DNA from: Prevotella sp.
Lineage (GTDB): Bacteria > Bacteroidota > Bacteroidia > Bacteroidales > Bacteroidaceae
Direction: 5' to 3'
Length of the DNA: 42,825 nucleotides
NCBI GenBank assembly: GCA_017483185.1
Contig: JAFULM010000057.1
Location: 1-42,825 of the forward strand
Below, one piece after another: positions 1 through 8,501 of this stretch (position 1 is its first letter; the number at the start of each line of letters is the position of its first letter). The position numbers and the translations under genes were made by a program. The notes below the pieces were generated by a model, which saw nothing but the letters and a program-made list of their open reading frames with translations, searched no databases and was not told the origin of the DNA.

Positions 1-208
1 AGTCTTTAAGTTGGGTAACCATAGTCCCCTCCTTCCGAAGTAGGGGTTAGGGGTGGTTAAACAATAACCTCCTGTAAGTCATCACCTTAAATAACGGATT
101 ATGACTAACCACCCCTAACCCCTCCTTCGGAAGGAGGGGACTATGGTTACCCCACTTAAAGATTTCCGGATGAGTTCGTATCTTGATACACTCTTTTCAT
201 TTAATACG
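1..208. repeat. P1 palindromic element, copy a (cut by window start)
   Basis: Two inverted arms at about 1-59 and 106-164 pair almost perfectly. The spacer of about 46 nt starts AACAATAACC. Each arm contains its own small hairpin around CCTTCCGAAG, so the element can fold as a nested palindrome. The outer flank at 165-208 (TCCGGATGAGTTCGTATC) matches, inverted, the left flank of the copy at 24318, so the true left end lies before base 1. No coding content is apparent. Confidence 0.85.
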
Positions 209-211
209 GCA

Positions 212-606
212 GAAACGTCAGAATAATATCAAATTTTTAACATTTCGCTTTCCTTCAAAATCGAGACAAAAATGCCGCGATTTTAACATTACCATGTCAT
301 TTTCCGACCAAAAAATTTTTGCGGCCTTGCCGTAAGGGCCTTATTGCATCCTGGCGAGCATGCCGTTGGTCTGCAACGGGCACGCCGTCGCAATGCAACG
401 AGCGCCCCGCCAGGATGCAATAAGGCCCTTACGGCAAGGCGCGGAATATGTAAAAATCTTTCGTCGTGACGTATTCGGCTGGCTGTCAACGGGTTATGAA
501 AATCGCCGAAAAATCACGATTTTTGACCCGAGAACAGGATTTTTCCGAATGACGCGAATTTTGCGAGATGTTTGTAAAAATTGTTCCGAGTTTTTAACAC
601 TTCGCA
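212..606 (+). repeat. P2 long interspersed repeat, copy A (about 395 bp)
   Basis: The flanks are conserved with copies at 15850-16240 (same orientation) and 24815-25208 (inverted). It begins near GATAATATCAAATTTTTAAC and ends near GAGTTTTTAACACTTCGC, so both ends carry a TTTTTAACAYTT motif as a short direct repeat. The centre is a perfect 32-bp inverted repeat that includes CCGTAAGGGCCTTATTGCAT, at about 323-354 and 409-440. No convincing gene is present; the short open frames here are not conserved between copies. It could be a non-autonomous mobile element or encode a structured RNA. Confidence 0.8.
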
Positions 607-624
607 CCGCTTTAAGCGAATCTA

Positions 625-833
625 CTCCCTACACACATCTTTATCGCAATTTATACACCCACAAGTAGGGTCGCGACCCGTCGCGACCGCCTCCTTGGCA
701 TATAATCAATCGCCTGACGGACCGCGCATATAAGCCAACCGAACGGGTTGTATCACGTGGCAAGGAGGCGGTCGCGACGGGTCGCGACCCTACTTGTGGG
801 TGTATAAATTGTGACAAAAATGTGTGCAGAGAG
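625..833. repeat. P3 GTAG-headed inverted pair (REP/BIME-like), copy 1
   Basis: Inverted arms lie at about 625-697 and 761-833. Inside each arm GTAG (665-668; complement CTAC at 790-793) is followed by a perfect hairpin, GGTCGCGAC-CC-GTCGCGACC. GTAG plus palindrome in inverted pairs is the known architecture of REP/BIME sequences. The outer ends carry the module CTGCACACATYTTTRTCGC that also borders the P1 copy at 15541. The rest of 834-1084 holds a decayed half of a P1 arm (about 846-882) and AT-rich DNA. Confidence 0.8.
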
Positions 834-1012
834 TGGCTTCGACGGGGAACTGCGATTAGCCCACTTAAAGACGTTCCAAAAGGGCTTGTCACGTTGGTAT
901 TGATTGACATATCACTCCAAATATCGGATGGGCACAAAGTGGAACGGCGTCGGCCGATTTTTTAATTATTAATTTTTAATTATTAATTTAAAAACTTCTT
1001 CATTTTAATTTG

Positions 1013-1020
1013 TAATTTTG
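1013..1020 (+). promoter_or_regulatory. Bacteroidetes -7 element upstream of yicC
   Basis: TAATTTTG matches the phylum -7 consensus TAnnTTTG about 65 nt before the yicC start. I do not see a clean TTTG -33 box; the upstream DNA is a run of A and T. Confidence 0.5.
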
Positions 1021-1084
1021 CACCGCCCACCATATTATATATAAGAACAGGCGGGCGACATAATAAAGAAACAAACATATATTT

Positions 1085-1960
1085 ATGATACAGTCAATGA
1101 CAGGTTACGGTAAGGCTACCGTGACGTATGGAACAAAGAAAATCACCGCCGAGGTGAAGTCTCTTAACAGCAAGGCGCTCGACCTCTCCACACGCATCGC
1201 ACCCATCTATCGCGAGAAGGAGATGGAGATACGCCAGATGATATCCGTCGCTCTCGAACGGGGCAAGGTGGACTTCTGCATCTGGATTGAGCGTGACGCC
1301 TCGGCCGACGCCACACCGGTCAACGGAGCGCTGGTGGCCAACTATTATGGCCAAATCAAGGATATCGCCGCACGCACCGGCATACCGGAGCCGACGGACT
1401 GGTGGTCGACGCTGTTGCGCATGCCCGACGTCATGACGCGCACGGAGATCGAAGTGCTCGACGAGGAAGAGTGGAAGGTCGCACGCAAGGCCATCGAGGA
1501 GGCCGTGGCCAATCTTCAGGCGTTCCGCCGTCAGGAGGGTGAGGCGCTGGAGAAGAAGTTTGCCGAAAAGATAGACAACATCGAGGCTCTGCTCGCCGAC
1601 ATCGAACCTTACGAGAAGATGCGCGTCGAGAAGATACGCGCCCGCATCGTCGACAGTCTCAGCAGCATCCACGGCGTCGAATACGACAAGAACCGGCTGG
1701 AGCAGGAACTCATCTACTACATCGAGAAGCTCGACATCAGCGAGGAGAAGCAGCGACTGACCAACCATCTGCGCTACTTCCGCGAGACAATGGCCGAAGG
1801 CCACGGACAGGGCAAGAAGCTGGGATTCATCGCACAGGAGATGGGTCGCGAGATAAACACGACAGGCTCGAAGAGCAATCTGGCCGAGATGCAGAACATC
1901 GTGGTCAAGATGAAGGACGAGCTGGAGCAAATCAAGGAGCAGGTGCTCAATGCGCTGTAA
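1085..1960 (+). CDS. yicC: YicC/YloC family endoribonuclease
   Basis: The 291-residue length is normal for the family. The N terminus MIQSMTGYGKA and the C-terminal block GREINTTGSKSNLAEMQN are the two conserved signatures of YicC-like proteins (YicC_N and the DUF1732 C-terminal domain). Members are cytoplasmic RNases; E. coli YicC takes part in small-RNA turnover. The middle is rich in charged helices (about 150-250). The gene leads a forward set with gmk and nadD, an order common in Bacteroidales. A -7 box lies 65 nt upstream. Family assignment is firm; the RNase activity is inferred from homologues. Confidence 0.93.
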   Translation: MIQSMTGYGKATVTYGTKKITAEVKSLNSKALDLSTRIAPIYREKEMEIRQMISVALERGKVDFCIWIERDASADATPVNGALVANYYGQIKDIAARTGIPEPTDWWSTLLRMPDVMTRTEIEVLDEEEWKVARKAIEEAVANLQAFRRQEGEALEKKFAEKIDNIEALLADIEPYEKMRVEKIRARIVDSLSSIHGVEYDKNRLEQELIYYIEKLDISEEKQRLTNHLRYFRETMAEGHGQGKKLGFIAQEMGREINTTGSKSNLAEMQNIVVKMKDELEQIKEQVLNAL

Positions 1961-1979
1961 TCAGGACTTTTGAGAGCTT

Positions 1980-2030
1980 TTAAGGTCCTTTAAGTCTAAA
2001 AGACCTTAAGGAGCTTAAAGACCTTTTTTT
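1980..2030 (+). terminator. Terminator-like overlapping hairpins between yicC and gmk
   Basis: AGGTCCTTTAAG (1983-1994) can pair with CTTAAAGACCT (2014-2024), followed by a run of seven T. An alternative perfect 8-bp stem, TTAAGGTC (1980-1987) with GACCTTAA (2002-2009), uses the same left strand, so the two folds exclude each other. That layout could be a simple terminator or a weak attenuator; only the pairing is seen. Confidence 0.5.
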
Positions 2031-2064
2031 AAAAAACCTCTTCCCCCATCCAAAAGACAGAACG

Positions 2065-2631
2065 ATGGCCAAAGTAATCATAATCTCCGCACCAAGCGGA
2101 ACAGGAAAGAGCACCATCATCAAGTGGCTCATGGCTCACGAGGAGCTACGCCTGACGCTCTCCGTCTCATGCACAAGCCGACGGCCGCGGACCGGCGAGA
2201 CCGACGGTGTCGATTATCACTTCATCTCCGACGCGGAGTTCCGCAACAGGATTGACGCCGGAGAGTTTCTCGAATACGAGGAAGTCTACGGCGGAACGCT
2301 CTACGGAACACTCAAGCAGCAGGTCGAGGACAAGCTCGCACAAGGACGCAACGTCGTCTTCGACGTCGACGTCAAGGGCGGCTGCCGCATCAAGGAGTAC
2401 TATGGCGACCGCGCCCTCAGCCTCTTTATCCAACCGCCATCCATCGACACCCTGCGCCAGCGCCTCACGGACCGCGGCACGGAGACGACAGAGAAGATAG
2501 AGATGCGTGTCGCACGCGCCGCAATGGAGATGGAATATGCGCCGCGCTACGATCGCACCGTCATGAACGACGTGCTCGACGAAGCCGAACAGCAGACGTT
2601 GGACATACTCCGCGACTTCTTAGAGAAATAA
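2065..2631 (+). CDS. gmk: Guanylate kinase
   Basis: The product converts GMP and ATP to GDP and ADP in purine nucleotide synthesis. Its length is 188 residues (family about 190-210). The P-loop APSGTGKST is at residues 9-17. The GMP-binding part carries SCTSRRPRTGE (about 35-45) and GVDYHF (48-53), and FDVDVKGG follows near 100. The C-terminal helix ends DILRDFLEK. It lies 104 nt after yicC, with hairpins in between, and 33 nt before nadD. Nothing is missing. Confidence 0.96.
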   Translation: MAKVIIISAPSGTGKSTIIKWLMAHEELRLTLSVSCTSRRPRTGETDGVDYHFISDAEFRNRIDAGEFLEYEEVYGGTLYGTLKQQVEDKLAQGRNVVFDVDVKGGCRIKEYYGDRALSLFIQPPSIDTLRQRLTDRGTETTEKIEMRVARAAMEMEYAPRYDRTVMNDVLDEAEQQTLDILRDFLEK

Positions 2632-2664
2632 AAGCAGGAAGAAAAGAAGCCTTTAACTCCTTAT

Positions 2665-3309
2665 ATGAAAACAGGCATTTTCGGCGGATCATTCAATCCG
2701 ATACACAACGGCCACATCGCCCTCGCCGCGGAGATACGCCGCCGCGCCGGCTTGGACGAGGTGTGGATGATGGTCTCTCCGCAAAATCCGCTCAAGCAAG
2801 GTGACTGTCTGTTGGACGAGAACGCGAGGCTGCGGCTGGCCCGACTGGCTCTCGAAGGCCACGAAGGACTCGTGGCTTCCGACTATGAGTTTGCCCTGCC
2901 GCGCCCGTCCTACACGTGGGACACGCTATGCCGGCTCACGGCCGACTATCCCGACCGACAGTTTTCGCTCATCATCGGCGGTGACAACTGGGCGCTGTTT
3001 GACCGTTGGCGTCACCACGATGACATCCTCCGTCACCACCGCATCATCATCTATCCGCGCCGCGGCAGCGACATCGACCGCGGGACACTGCCCGATGGAG
3101 TCACACTCGTGGACACACCGCTGCTCGACATCAGCAGTACGGACATACGGGAACGCATCGGCTGCGGGCAGTCCATCGACGGAATGGTGCCGGACGGCAT
3201 ACGCGACGAGGTCGTAAGCCTCTATCGCGGCATGGCGACGGCCCGTGCCACAGCAGCACGGCAAAACGTGGCAATGGGCCGCGGACAACACCAGGATAAG
3301 CATTTATGA
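2665..3309 (+). CDS. nadD: Nicotinate-nucleotide adenylyltransferase
   Basis: This enzyme adenylates nicotinate mononucleotide to form deamido-NAD in NAD synthesis. The nucleotidyltransferase motif GGSFNPIHNGH is at residues 7-17 and the second motif ISSTDIR at 156-162, with IGGDNWALFDRW between them. The length of 214 residues is slightly longer than usual (about 190-205) because of an Ala/Arg/Gln-rich tail after about residue 190. The stop overlaps the next start by four bases (ATGA, 3306-3309), indicating translational coupling to the envelope gene that follows. Confidence 0.95.
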   Translation: MKTGIFGGSFNPIHNGHIALAAEIRRRAGLDEVWMMVSPQNPLKQGDCLLDENARLRLARLALEGHEGLVASDYEFALPRPSYTWDTLCRLTADYPDRQFSLIIGGDNWALFDRWRHHDDILRHHRIIIYPRRGSDIDRGTLPDGVTLVDTPLLDISSTDIRERIGCGQSIDGMVPDGIRDEVVSLYRGMATARATAARQNVAMGRGQHQDKHL

Positions 3310-5243
3310 ACATAAAGCCATCTCTATCAACAAACGGGACGGACGAGTCCGCACGTCAGAATCGTTGGCGCGGCACATCCATCCGGCGGTTGCTCGCCAA
3401 GGCGGCCATGCTCCCGCTGCGCCCGATAACCGCCAATCCGCTCTTTTTCATATTCATGTTGGCCGTGGGCTACGCCGCTTTCCGGCTCACGTTGCCCGAC
3501 CGCAAAGGCTTCGAACCATACGCCTTTGCCGCCCATGAGCTGTTTGCGGATGTGTATATGGCATGCGCCGTGCTGGCCATGCTGCCCCTTTGGCTGCGCC
3601 GCGTGACGCGGGCGGCCATATACGCCGTGGTCTATTCCACGGCCGTGGCAGACCTCTACTGCTTCGTGAAATTCGGCGCGACACTCAATCCGACCATGAT
3701 TTTGCTCGCCGGCGAGACCAATTCGGGCGAAGCGACGGAGTTTCTGGACACATATCTCACCGCCGATGTCCTCTTGTCGGGCGTCGGCATCGTGCTGGCT
3801 ATAATGCTGGCGCACATCTGTTGCAACATCGCCGCCCCTATCTTGCGTCCACGCATAAGTTGTGTGGCAGAACAGCTGAATGAGAAGCTGAGCCATGCCA
3901 ATATGCCGTGGCAGCTGATGAGATATGTCCCCGGACTGCTCGTTGCCGTCCTTTTCGTCGTCAGCATCATCTGCTCGTGGGAAAACAAGACCGCCACCGC
4001 ACGGCTGATGTCGTATGAGAACATCGGCAGCGTGGAGCACGAGCTGACCCGCAAGGACAAGGCGACGCTCTATCATCCCGTCTACCGGCTGTGGTTCAGT
4101 ATCTACGCCAACCGTCTGACGGCGCGACAGCTCGACCGTCTCATCGAGACGACCCGCCACCTGACGGTCGACAGCTGCTCGTTCCGCAGTCCCGACATCG
4201 TCTTCATCATCGGGGAGAGCTACAACCGCAGCCACTCGCAGCTCTACGGCTACGACAAACCCACCGCACCGCGTCAGCAGGAGCGGATGGAAAGAGGCGA
4301 ACTGACACGCTTTGACGATGTCGTCAGTTCGTGGAATCTCACAAGTTTTGTTTTCAAACACGTCTTCTCGCTATACGCCGTGGGAGACTCGGGCGAGTGG
4401 TGCGACTATCCGTTGTTCCCTGAAGTCTTCCGACAGGCGGGCTACAACGTCACGTTCGTCACCAACCAGTTTCTCCCGCAGGCCAAGGAAGCGGTCTATG
4501 ACTTCAGCGGCGGATTCTTCTTAAACAACCCCGTGCTCAGCGCGGCACAGTTTGACGCACGCAACGTCTCGCTCCATGACCTCGACCGGGGCGTGCTTGA
4601 CGACCTCGACAGCCTCGACAGCCGGCGCAAGGAGGCCAATCTGACCATCGTCCACCTCAAAGGTCAGCACTCGACTTACCGCGAACGCTATCCCCTCAGT
4701 CACAAGAAGTGGCTGGCGCGCGACTACAAACGCCCGCGGCTGAAGGGGCGCGAGCGCTGGATCTTGTCCGACTATGACAACGCGACGCTCTACAACGACT
4801 CCATCGTCGACGAGGTGATCAGGCGTTTTGAGGACCGCGACGCCATTGTCATCTACATGCCCGACCACGGAGAGGAATGTTTTGACGATGACATCCACGT
4901 CAGCGGACGGCTCCATTCGGCCGCCATCGACTACCGGTTGGCGCGCGAGGAGTTTGAAATCCCGTTCTGGATATGGTGCTCGCGCAGCTATGCCGCGGCC
5001 CGGCCGGACGTCATTCGCCGCATCAGGGAGGCCTCCTCGCGGCCGTTCATGACCGACCGCGTGGGCCACATGCTGCTCTGGCTCGGTGGTATAGCATGTC
5101 CCGACTATCGCAGCGAACTGAACATCCTGAGCGACGACTACGACACGGAGCGGCGACGGACGCTCAAGAACACCGCCGACTATGACCGGTTGAGGGACGA
5201 CTATCGCAAAAAGCAGGGCGGAAAGACCAATGTCAATGAATAA
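3306..5243 (+). CDS. Phosphoethanolamine transferase-like inner-membrane protein
   Basis: The protein has 645 residues. The N-terminal part has about five membrane segments (roughly residues 45-65, 77-98, 100-120, 155-180, 205-225). The periplasmic alkaline-phosphatase/sulfatase-fold domain follows. It has the metal-site segment IIGESYNRSH (GES at 303-305), a probable nucleophile in WNLTSFVFK (T346 or S347), and MPDHGEE (D520, H521, E523). This resembles EptA/CptA-type enzymes that move phosphoethanolamine from phosphatidylethanolamine to lipid A or a glycan, rather than a true sulfatase, which would have the CxPxR motif. The acceptor is unknown. It is coupled to nadD upstream and overlaps the acyltransferase downstream. 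Confidence 0.85.
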   Translation: MNIKPSLSTNGTDESARQNRWRGTSIRRLLAKAAMLPLRPITANPLFFIFMLAVGYAAFRLTLPDRKGFEPYAFAAHELFADVYMACAVLAMLPLWLRRVTRAAIYAVVYSTAVADLYCFVKFGATLNPTMILLAGETNSGEATEFLDTYLTADVLLSGVGIVLAIMLAHICCNIAAPILRPRISCVAEQLNEKLSHANMPWQLMRYVPGLLVAVLFVVSIICSWENKTATARLMSYENIGSVEHELTRKDKATLYHPVYRLWFSIYANRLTARQLDRLIETTRHLTVDSCSFRSPDIVFIIGESYNRSHSQLYGYDKPTAPRQQERMERGELTRFDDVVSSWNLTSFVFKHVFSLYAVGDSGEWCDYPLFPEVFRQAGYNVTFVTNQFLPQAKEAVYDFSGGFFLNNPVLSAAQFDARNVSLHDLDRGVLDDLDSLDSRRKEANLTIVHLKGQHSTYRERYPLSHKKWLARDYKRPRLKGRERWILSDYDNATLYNDSIVDEVIRRFEDRDAIVIYMPDHGEECFDDDIHVSGRLHSAAIDYRLAREEFEIPFWIWCSRSYAAARPDVIRRIREASSRPFMTDRVGHMLLWLGGIACPDYRSELNILSDDYDTERRRTLKNTADYDRLRDDYRKKQGGKTNVNE

Positions 5244-6300
5244 AGAAACGACAATGAACGATAAAAAAGAATGGCTGAGCCGCGCCGAATGTTCCGCGCT
5301 CAGAGGTCTGGCCATACTCGGCATCATGCTTCACAACTACTGTCACTGGCTTTCGGTGGCGGTGAAGGAGAACGAATATACGTTCACCATCGGCAACAGC
5401 CGCCGTCTTTGGTATGTCCTGACCCATCCCGACGACCTGCTGCCCGTCCATCTGGTGTCCTATTTCGGCCACTACGGTGTCCCCGTGTTCCTCTTCCTGA
5501 GCGGTTTCGGACTGGTGATGAAGTACGAACGCAGTGGCGGAGACCTGCCCTTCGTGCCGTTTGTGAAGCGTCAGTACGTCAAACTCTTCCGCATGATGAT
5601 AGCCGGACTGACGGCCTTTCTCATCGTCGACGCCATCACCCCCGGCTCTTTCACATACCATGCGAACCACGTTCTGGCCCAGTTGACCATGACAATCAAC
5701 CTCTTTGACCGTCCCGACCGCATCATCTGGCCCGGTCCTTACTGGTTCTTCGGACTGATGATACAACTCTATATCGTCTGGCGGCTGCTCATCTACCGCC
5801 GCCATTGGGGCGTCATGGCAGCCCTGATTGCCATCTGTTGGCTGCTGCAAGCGGGATGTGACCCGCTCGGCGAGACGCTCAACCGTCTGCGTTACAACTT
5901 CGTCGGCGGCCTGTTGCCCTTCTGTGCCGGTGTGATGTTGGGTCGTCTGACTCCTCCCGACATGCTCGGCCGCATGACGCGGTGGCACTGGCTTGTCGTC
6001 GCCGCCGTCGCCGCCTCGCTCACTCTCGCTCTCTGCTTCGGATTTCAGACATGGCTGTGGGCGCCGGTGGCCGTCCTCCTGACATGCGTCGCCACGATAA
6101 AGGCACTGCCGGCAACCGTCTGCAACGTTCTTGAATGGGTCGGAGGCATATCCGCCGCCATGTTCGTCACCCATCCGATGCTCCGCAAGATCTTCATCCC
6201 CATATCACGACATGGCGACATCTACGACGGACTGGCACTCTACATCGTCACCGCCGTGGCCGTGGCGTGGCTGTTTGACAGGAAGATAATAAGAAAATGA
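5230..6300 (+). CDS. Membrane acyltransferase (Acyltransferase_3/OafA type), first copy
   Basis: This polytopic protein has up to 356 residues and about ten hydrophobic segments. It begins with the family signature LRGLAILGIMLHNYCHW, whose Arg and His fit the OafA-type catalytic region, and continues with GVPVFLFLSGFGLVMKYE. Such enzymes transfer acyl groups to glycans at the inner membrane. The start overlaps the preceding gene by 14 nt. In-frame ATGs at 5236 and 5254 are alternatives, and the last has the purine-rich stretch AAAGAAACGA before it. The stop codon TGA (6298-6300) is the first unit of a TGAAGAATGAAGAAC repeat, so the native C terminus may have been altered. Confidence 0.85.
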   Translation: MSMNKETTMNDKKEWLSRAECSALRGLAILGIMLHNYCHWLSVAVKENEYTFTIGNSRRLWYVLTHPDDLLPVHLVSYFGHYGVPVFLFLSGFGLVMKYERSGGDLPFVPFVKRQYVKLFRMMIAGLTAFLIVDAITPGSFTYHANHVLAQLTMTINLFDRPDRIIWPGPYWFFGLMIQLYIVWRLLIYRRHWGVMAALIAICWLLQAGCDPLGETLNRLRYNFVGGLLPFCAGVMLGRLTPPDMLGRMTRWHWLVVAAVAASLTLALCFGFQTWLWAPVAVLLTCVATIKALPATVCNVLEWVGGISAAMFVTHPMLRKIFIPISRHGDIYDGLALYIVTAVAVAWLFDRKIIRK

Positions 6301-6410
6301 AGAATGAAGAACGAAAAATGAAGAACGAAGAATGAAGAGTGAAGAATGAAGAGTGAAGAATGAAGACGTGTTGATGAGCTTAGTGAGTAATTTGCTGCCG
6401 CCGTTCAGTG
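6296..6410. repeat. P7 GAAGAATGAAGAGTG repeat with conserved tail
   Basis: Short purine-rich units (TGAAGAATGAAGAAC, TGAAGAGTGAAGAAT) run to about 6365. A conserved tail follows, containing CGTGTTGATGAGC and TGCTGCCGCCGTTCAGT. The same composite occurs inverted at 12056-12145. The rest of the 203-nt gap to the next start is a CATCCCTCCCATTAATCC-like low-complexity run. Confidence 0.75.
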
Positions 6411-6503
6411 CGGTTCCCATCCCTCCCATTAATCCTATCCCTCCCATCTCTCCCATAAATGCCCATCTCTCCCATAAATAAATATCAATTATCCCACCTT
6501 CCT

Positions 6504-7595
6504 ATGACCAACCGTCCTATTGAATTCTCCGATCTCAGCCGCCACCGCGGGGCTCTCATGGGCATCGCCATGATTATGGTTGTGCTATTTCACGTTGGCG
6601 GCATGCGCCACGACGATATTTGGTGGTGCATCAGCCGATGCGGCAATGTCGGCGTGGACATGTTCCTTTTCCTCAGCGGCATAGGCCTGTGGTTTGCGTG
6701 GACGAAAAAGAGTGAAGAGGGAAGAGTGGAAAGTGAAGAGGGAAGAGTGAAGAGTGAAGAATCCAATAGCGGTAGAGGATTCTTCCCTCTTCCCTCTTCC
6801 CTCTTCACTTTCTACCTCCGCCGCTACCTCCGCATATATCCCGCGTGGCTCATCGTCGCTTGTCTCTACTACATTCCGCGCTACGCCGACGGTCGGCTCG
6901 GACTCACCGACACACTGCTCAGCATCGCCGTCAACTGGGGATTTTGGGAGCACGACGAACTGACGTTCTGGTTCATCCCCGCCATCATGATGCTCTACAC
7001 CGTTGCTCCGGCCTATATGGAACTCATCCGTCGACGGCCGGTGTGGCGCTGGCTGCCCGTGGCCGCCATGCTCCTGTGCATACTCCTGCGCTATTGGGGA
7101 CCGCTCTATCATGCCGTCGGCCACCTGGAAATCTTTTTCAGCCGCATCCCCATCTTCCTGCTCGGCGTCAATGCCGGTCTGTGGGTCAAGGAGCGGCGCA
7201 CACTCGAGCCTTCCGCCCTGTGGCTGCTGCTATTGCTCTTCGCCATGTCAGCCCTCGTCTGCATCAATTTCGAGAACGGTCTGCGCCCCCGTTTCCCGCT
7301 CTTTCTCGAGCGCATGGCCTACATCCCGCTGACCGTCTCGATGCTCCTGCTGCTCAGCCGTCCGCTCGCCGCCGCCCCCGCGTGGGTCGGTCGCCTGCTG
7401 GCTTTCTTCGGCGGCATCAGTCTCGAGATTTATCTCCTGCACTACCAGTTCATCCTCGTCCACATCCGACAGTGGCAACTCGGCTACTGGCTCACCGCCA
7501 TCGTCCTTCTCGTCCTGTCCGCTGCGGCCGCGTGGTTGCTCCACAAAGCAATCGACATCGTCACCCGACCGCTCCACAAGGCGCTTAACATCTAA
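6504..7595 (+). CDS. Membrane acyltransferase (Acyltransferase_3/OafA type), second copy, with repeat insertion
   Basis: The start at 6504 (MTNRPIEFSDLSRHRG) is preferred over 6459, because the extra codons come from a low-complexity CTCCCAT run; this gives 363 residues. The N-terminal motif RHRGALMGIAMIMVVLFHVGG and VGVDMFLFLSGIGLWFAW are typical of the family, with about ten membrane segments. Residues about 70-102 (TKKSEEGRVESEEGRVKSEE and following) do not look native. They are encoded by an imperfect inverted repeat (6729-6764 and 6777-6812) of the same GAAGAG type seen between genes. The insertion is in frame, in a predicted cytoplasmic loop just before FYLRRYLRIYPAW. The stop lies inside a CATCTAACATCTACC repeat. 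Confidence 0.85.
   Translation: MTNRPIEFSDLSRHRGALMGIAMIMVVLFHVGGMRHDDIWWCISRCGNVGVDMFLFLSGIGLWFAWTKKSEEGRVESEEGRVKSEESNSGRGFFPLPSSLFTFYLRRYLRIYPAWLIVACLYYIPRYADGRLGLTDTLLSIAVNWGFWEHDELTFWFIPAIMMLYTVAPAYMELIRRRPVWRWLPVAAMLLCILLRYWGPLYHAVGHLEIFFSRIPIFLLGVNAGLWVKERRTLEPSALWLLLLLFAMSALVCINFENGLRPRFPLFLERMAYIPLTVSMLLLLSRPLAAAPAWVGRLLAFFGGISLEIYLLHYQFILVHIRQWQLGYWLTAIVLLVLSAAAAWLLHKAIDIVTRPLHKALNI
6707..6812. repeat. P7-type inverted repeat inside the acyltransferase gene
   Basis: The 36-nt arms at 6729-6764 and 6777-6812 have about three mismatches around a 12-nt loop (AATAGCGGTAGA). They are preceded by further GAAGAGGGAAGAGTGG units from 6710. The whole is read through without a stop. Confidence 0.85.
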
Positions 7596-7623
7596 CATCT
7601 ACCATCTGCCATCTACCATCCGC

Positions 7624-8499
7624 ATGCTACATTCCATCAAAATCATCCGTCCCCAACAGTGGGTTAAGAATCTCTTCGTCTTCATCCCCATGTTCTTCGG
7701 CGGCAGTCTGCTTGACACGGCCGACATCATCGCCTCGATTGTCACATTCATCGCGTTCAGCCTCACGGCCTCGTCTGTCTATTGTTTCAACGACATCATC
7801 GACGCCGCCGCCGACCGCCGCCATCCTGTCAAATGCCACCGCCCGATAGCTTCCGGCGCAGTCTCGCGGGCACAAGGCTACATGCTCATGGCCACGACAC
7901 TGGCCGTCGGCATGGCCGCGACCCAACTGCTCCCGCAATGCCGCATGGAGGTGGCTGCCGTCATCGGATGCTACTACGTCATCAACCTCGCCTACTGCAC
8001 ATGGCTCAAGCACCACGCCATCATCGACGTATGTACGATAGCCTTCGGCTTCGTCCTCCGTATCATCGCCGGCGGCGTGGCCACGGAGATCGTCCTGAGC
8101 CAATGGATAGTCCTGATGACCTTTCTGCTGACCCTCTTTCTGTCGTTGGCCAAACGCCGCGACGACGTGCTGCGTATGGAAGCGACCGGCGAGGCTCCGC
8201 GTAAGAACACCGTGCGCTACAACCTGACGTTCATCAATCAGGCCATCACCATCGCGGCAGCCGTCACCATCGTCTGCTACATCATGTACACCGTCTCGCC
8301 GGATGTCGTCAGCACCTACCGCACCAACCATCTCTATCTGACCAGCATCTTCGTCATCATCGGTCTGCTCCGCTACCTTCAGATAGCTATGGTAGACCAA
8401 AAATCCGGTGACCCGACAAAAGTAGTGCTCCACGACCATGTCACCCAGCTCATCATCGTCTTCTGGGGACTGTCATTCCTGATTCTGATATATTTCTAA
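7624..8499 (+). CDS. UbiA-family polyprenyl-phosphate phosphoribosyltransferase (DPPR synthase-like)
   Basis: The 291-residue protein has about eight or nine membrane helices. It opens with IIRPQQWVKNLFVFIPMFF and carries the metal/diphosphate motif NDIIDAAADRRHP followed by KCHRPIASG (about 57-80). The second polar loop is LAKRRDDV. This pattern is that of decaprenyl-phosphate phosphoribosyltransferase (the mycobacterial Rv3806c type), which joins PRPP to a polyprenyl phosphate, rather than of menaquinone or haem UbiA enzymes. The HAD phosphatase begins 2 nt downstream, and the two domains are fused in many other bacteria, which supports a shared pathway. Substrate specificity is inferred. 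Confidence 0.85.
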   Translation: MLHSIKIIRPQQWVKNLFVFIPMFFGGSLLDTADIIASIVTFIAFSLTASSVYCFNDIIDAAADRRHPVKCHRPIASGAVSRAQGYMLMATTLAVGMAATQLLPQCRMEVAAVIGCYYVINLAYCTWLKHHAIIDVCTIAFGFVLRIIAGGVATEIVLSQWIVLMTFLLTLFLSLAKRRDDVLRMEATGEAPRKNTVRYNLTFINQAITIAAAVTIVCYIMYTVSPDVVSTYRTNHLYLTSIFVIIGLLRYLQIAMVDQKSGDPTKVVLHDHVTQLIIVFWGLSFLILIYF

Positions 8500-8501
8500 T
8501 A

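Noticed and set aside
360-668. 102-residue frame in the first repeat island, and similar frames at 15369-15971, 16217-16639 and 24556-25128
   Set aside because: They lie in palindromic repeats and the frames are not preserved between copies of the same element.
3327-4361. Long antisense open frame over the phosphoethanolamine transferase-like gene
   Set aside because: It is a by-product of high G+C codon bias on the coding strand; it has no family motif, no ribosome site and overlaps a clear gene.
3306-5243. Arylsulfatase annotation for the sulfatase-fold protein
   Set aside because: There is no CxPxR or SxPxR formylglycine motif, and the N-terminal membrane segments and GES/DHGE layout fit phosphoethanolamine-type transferases.
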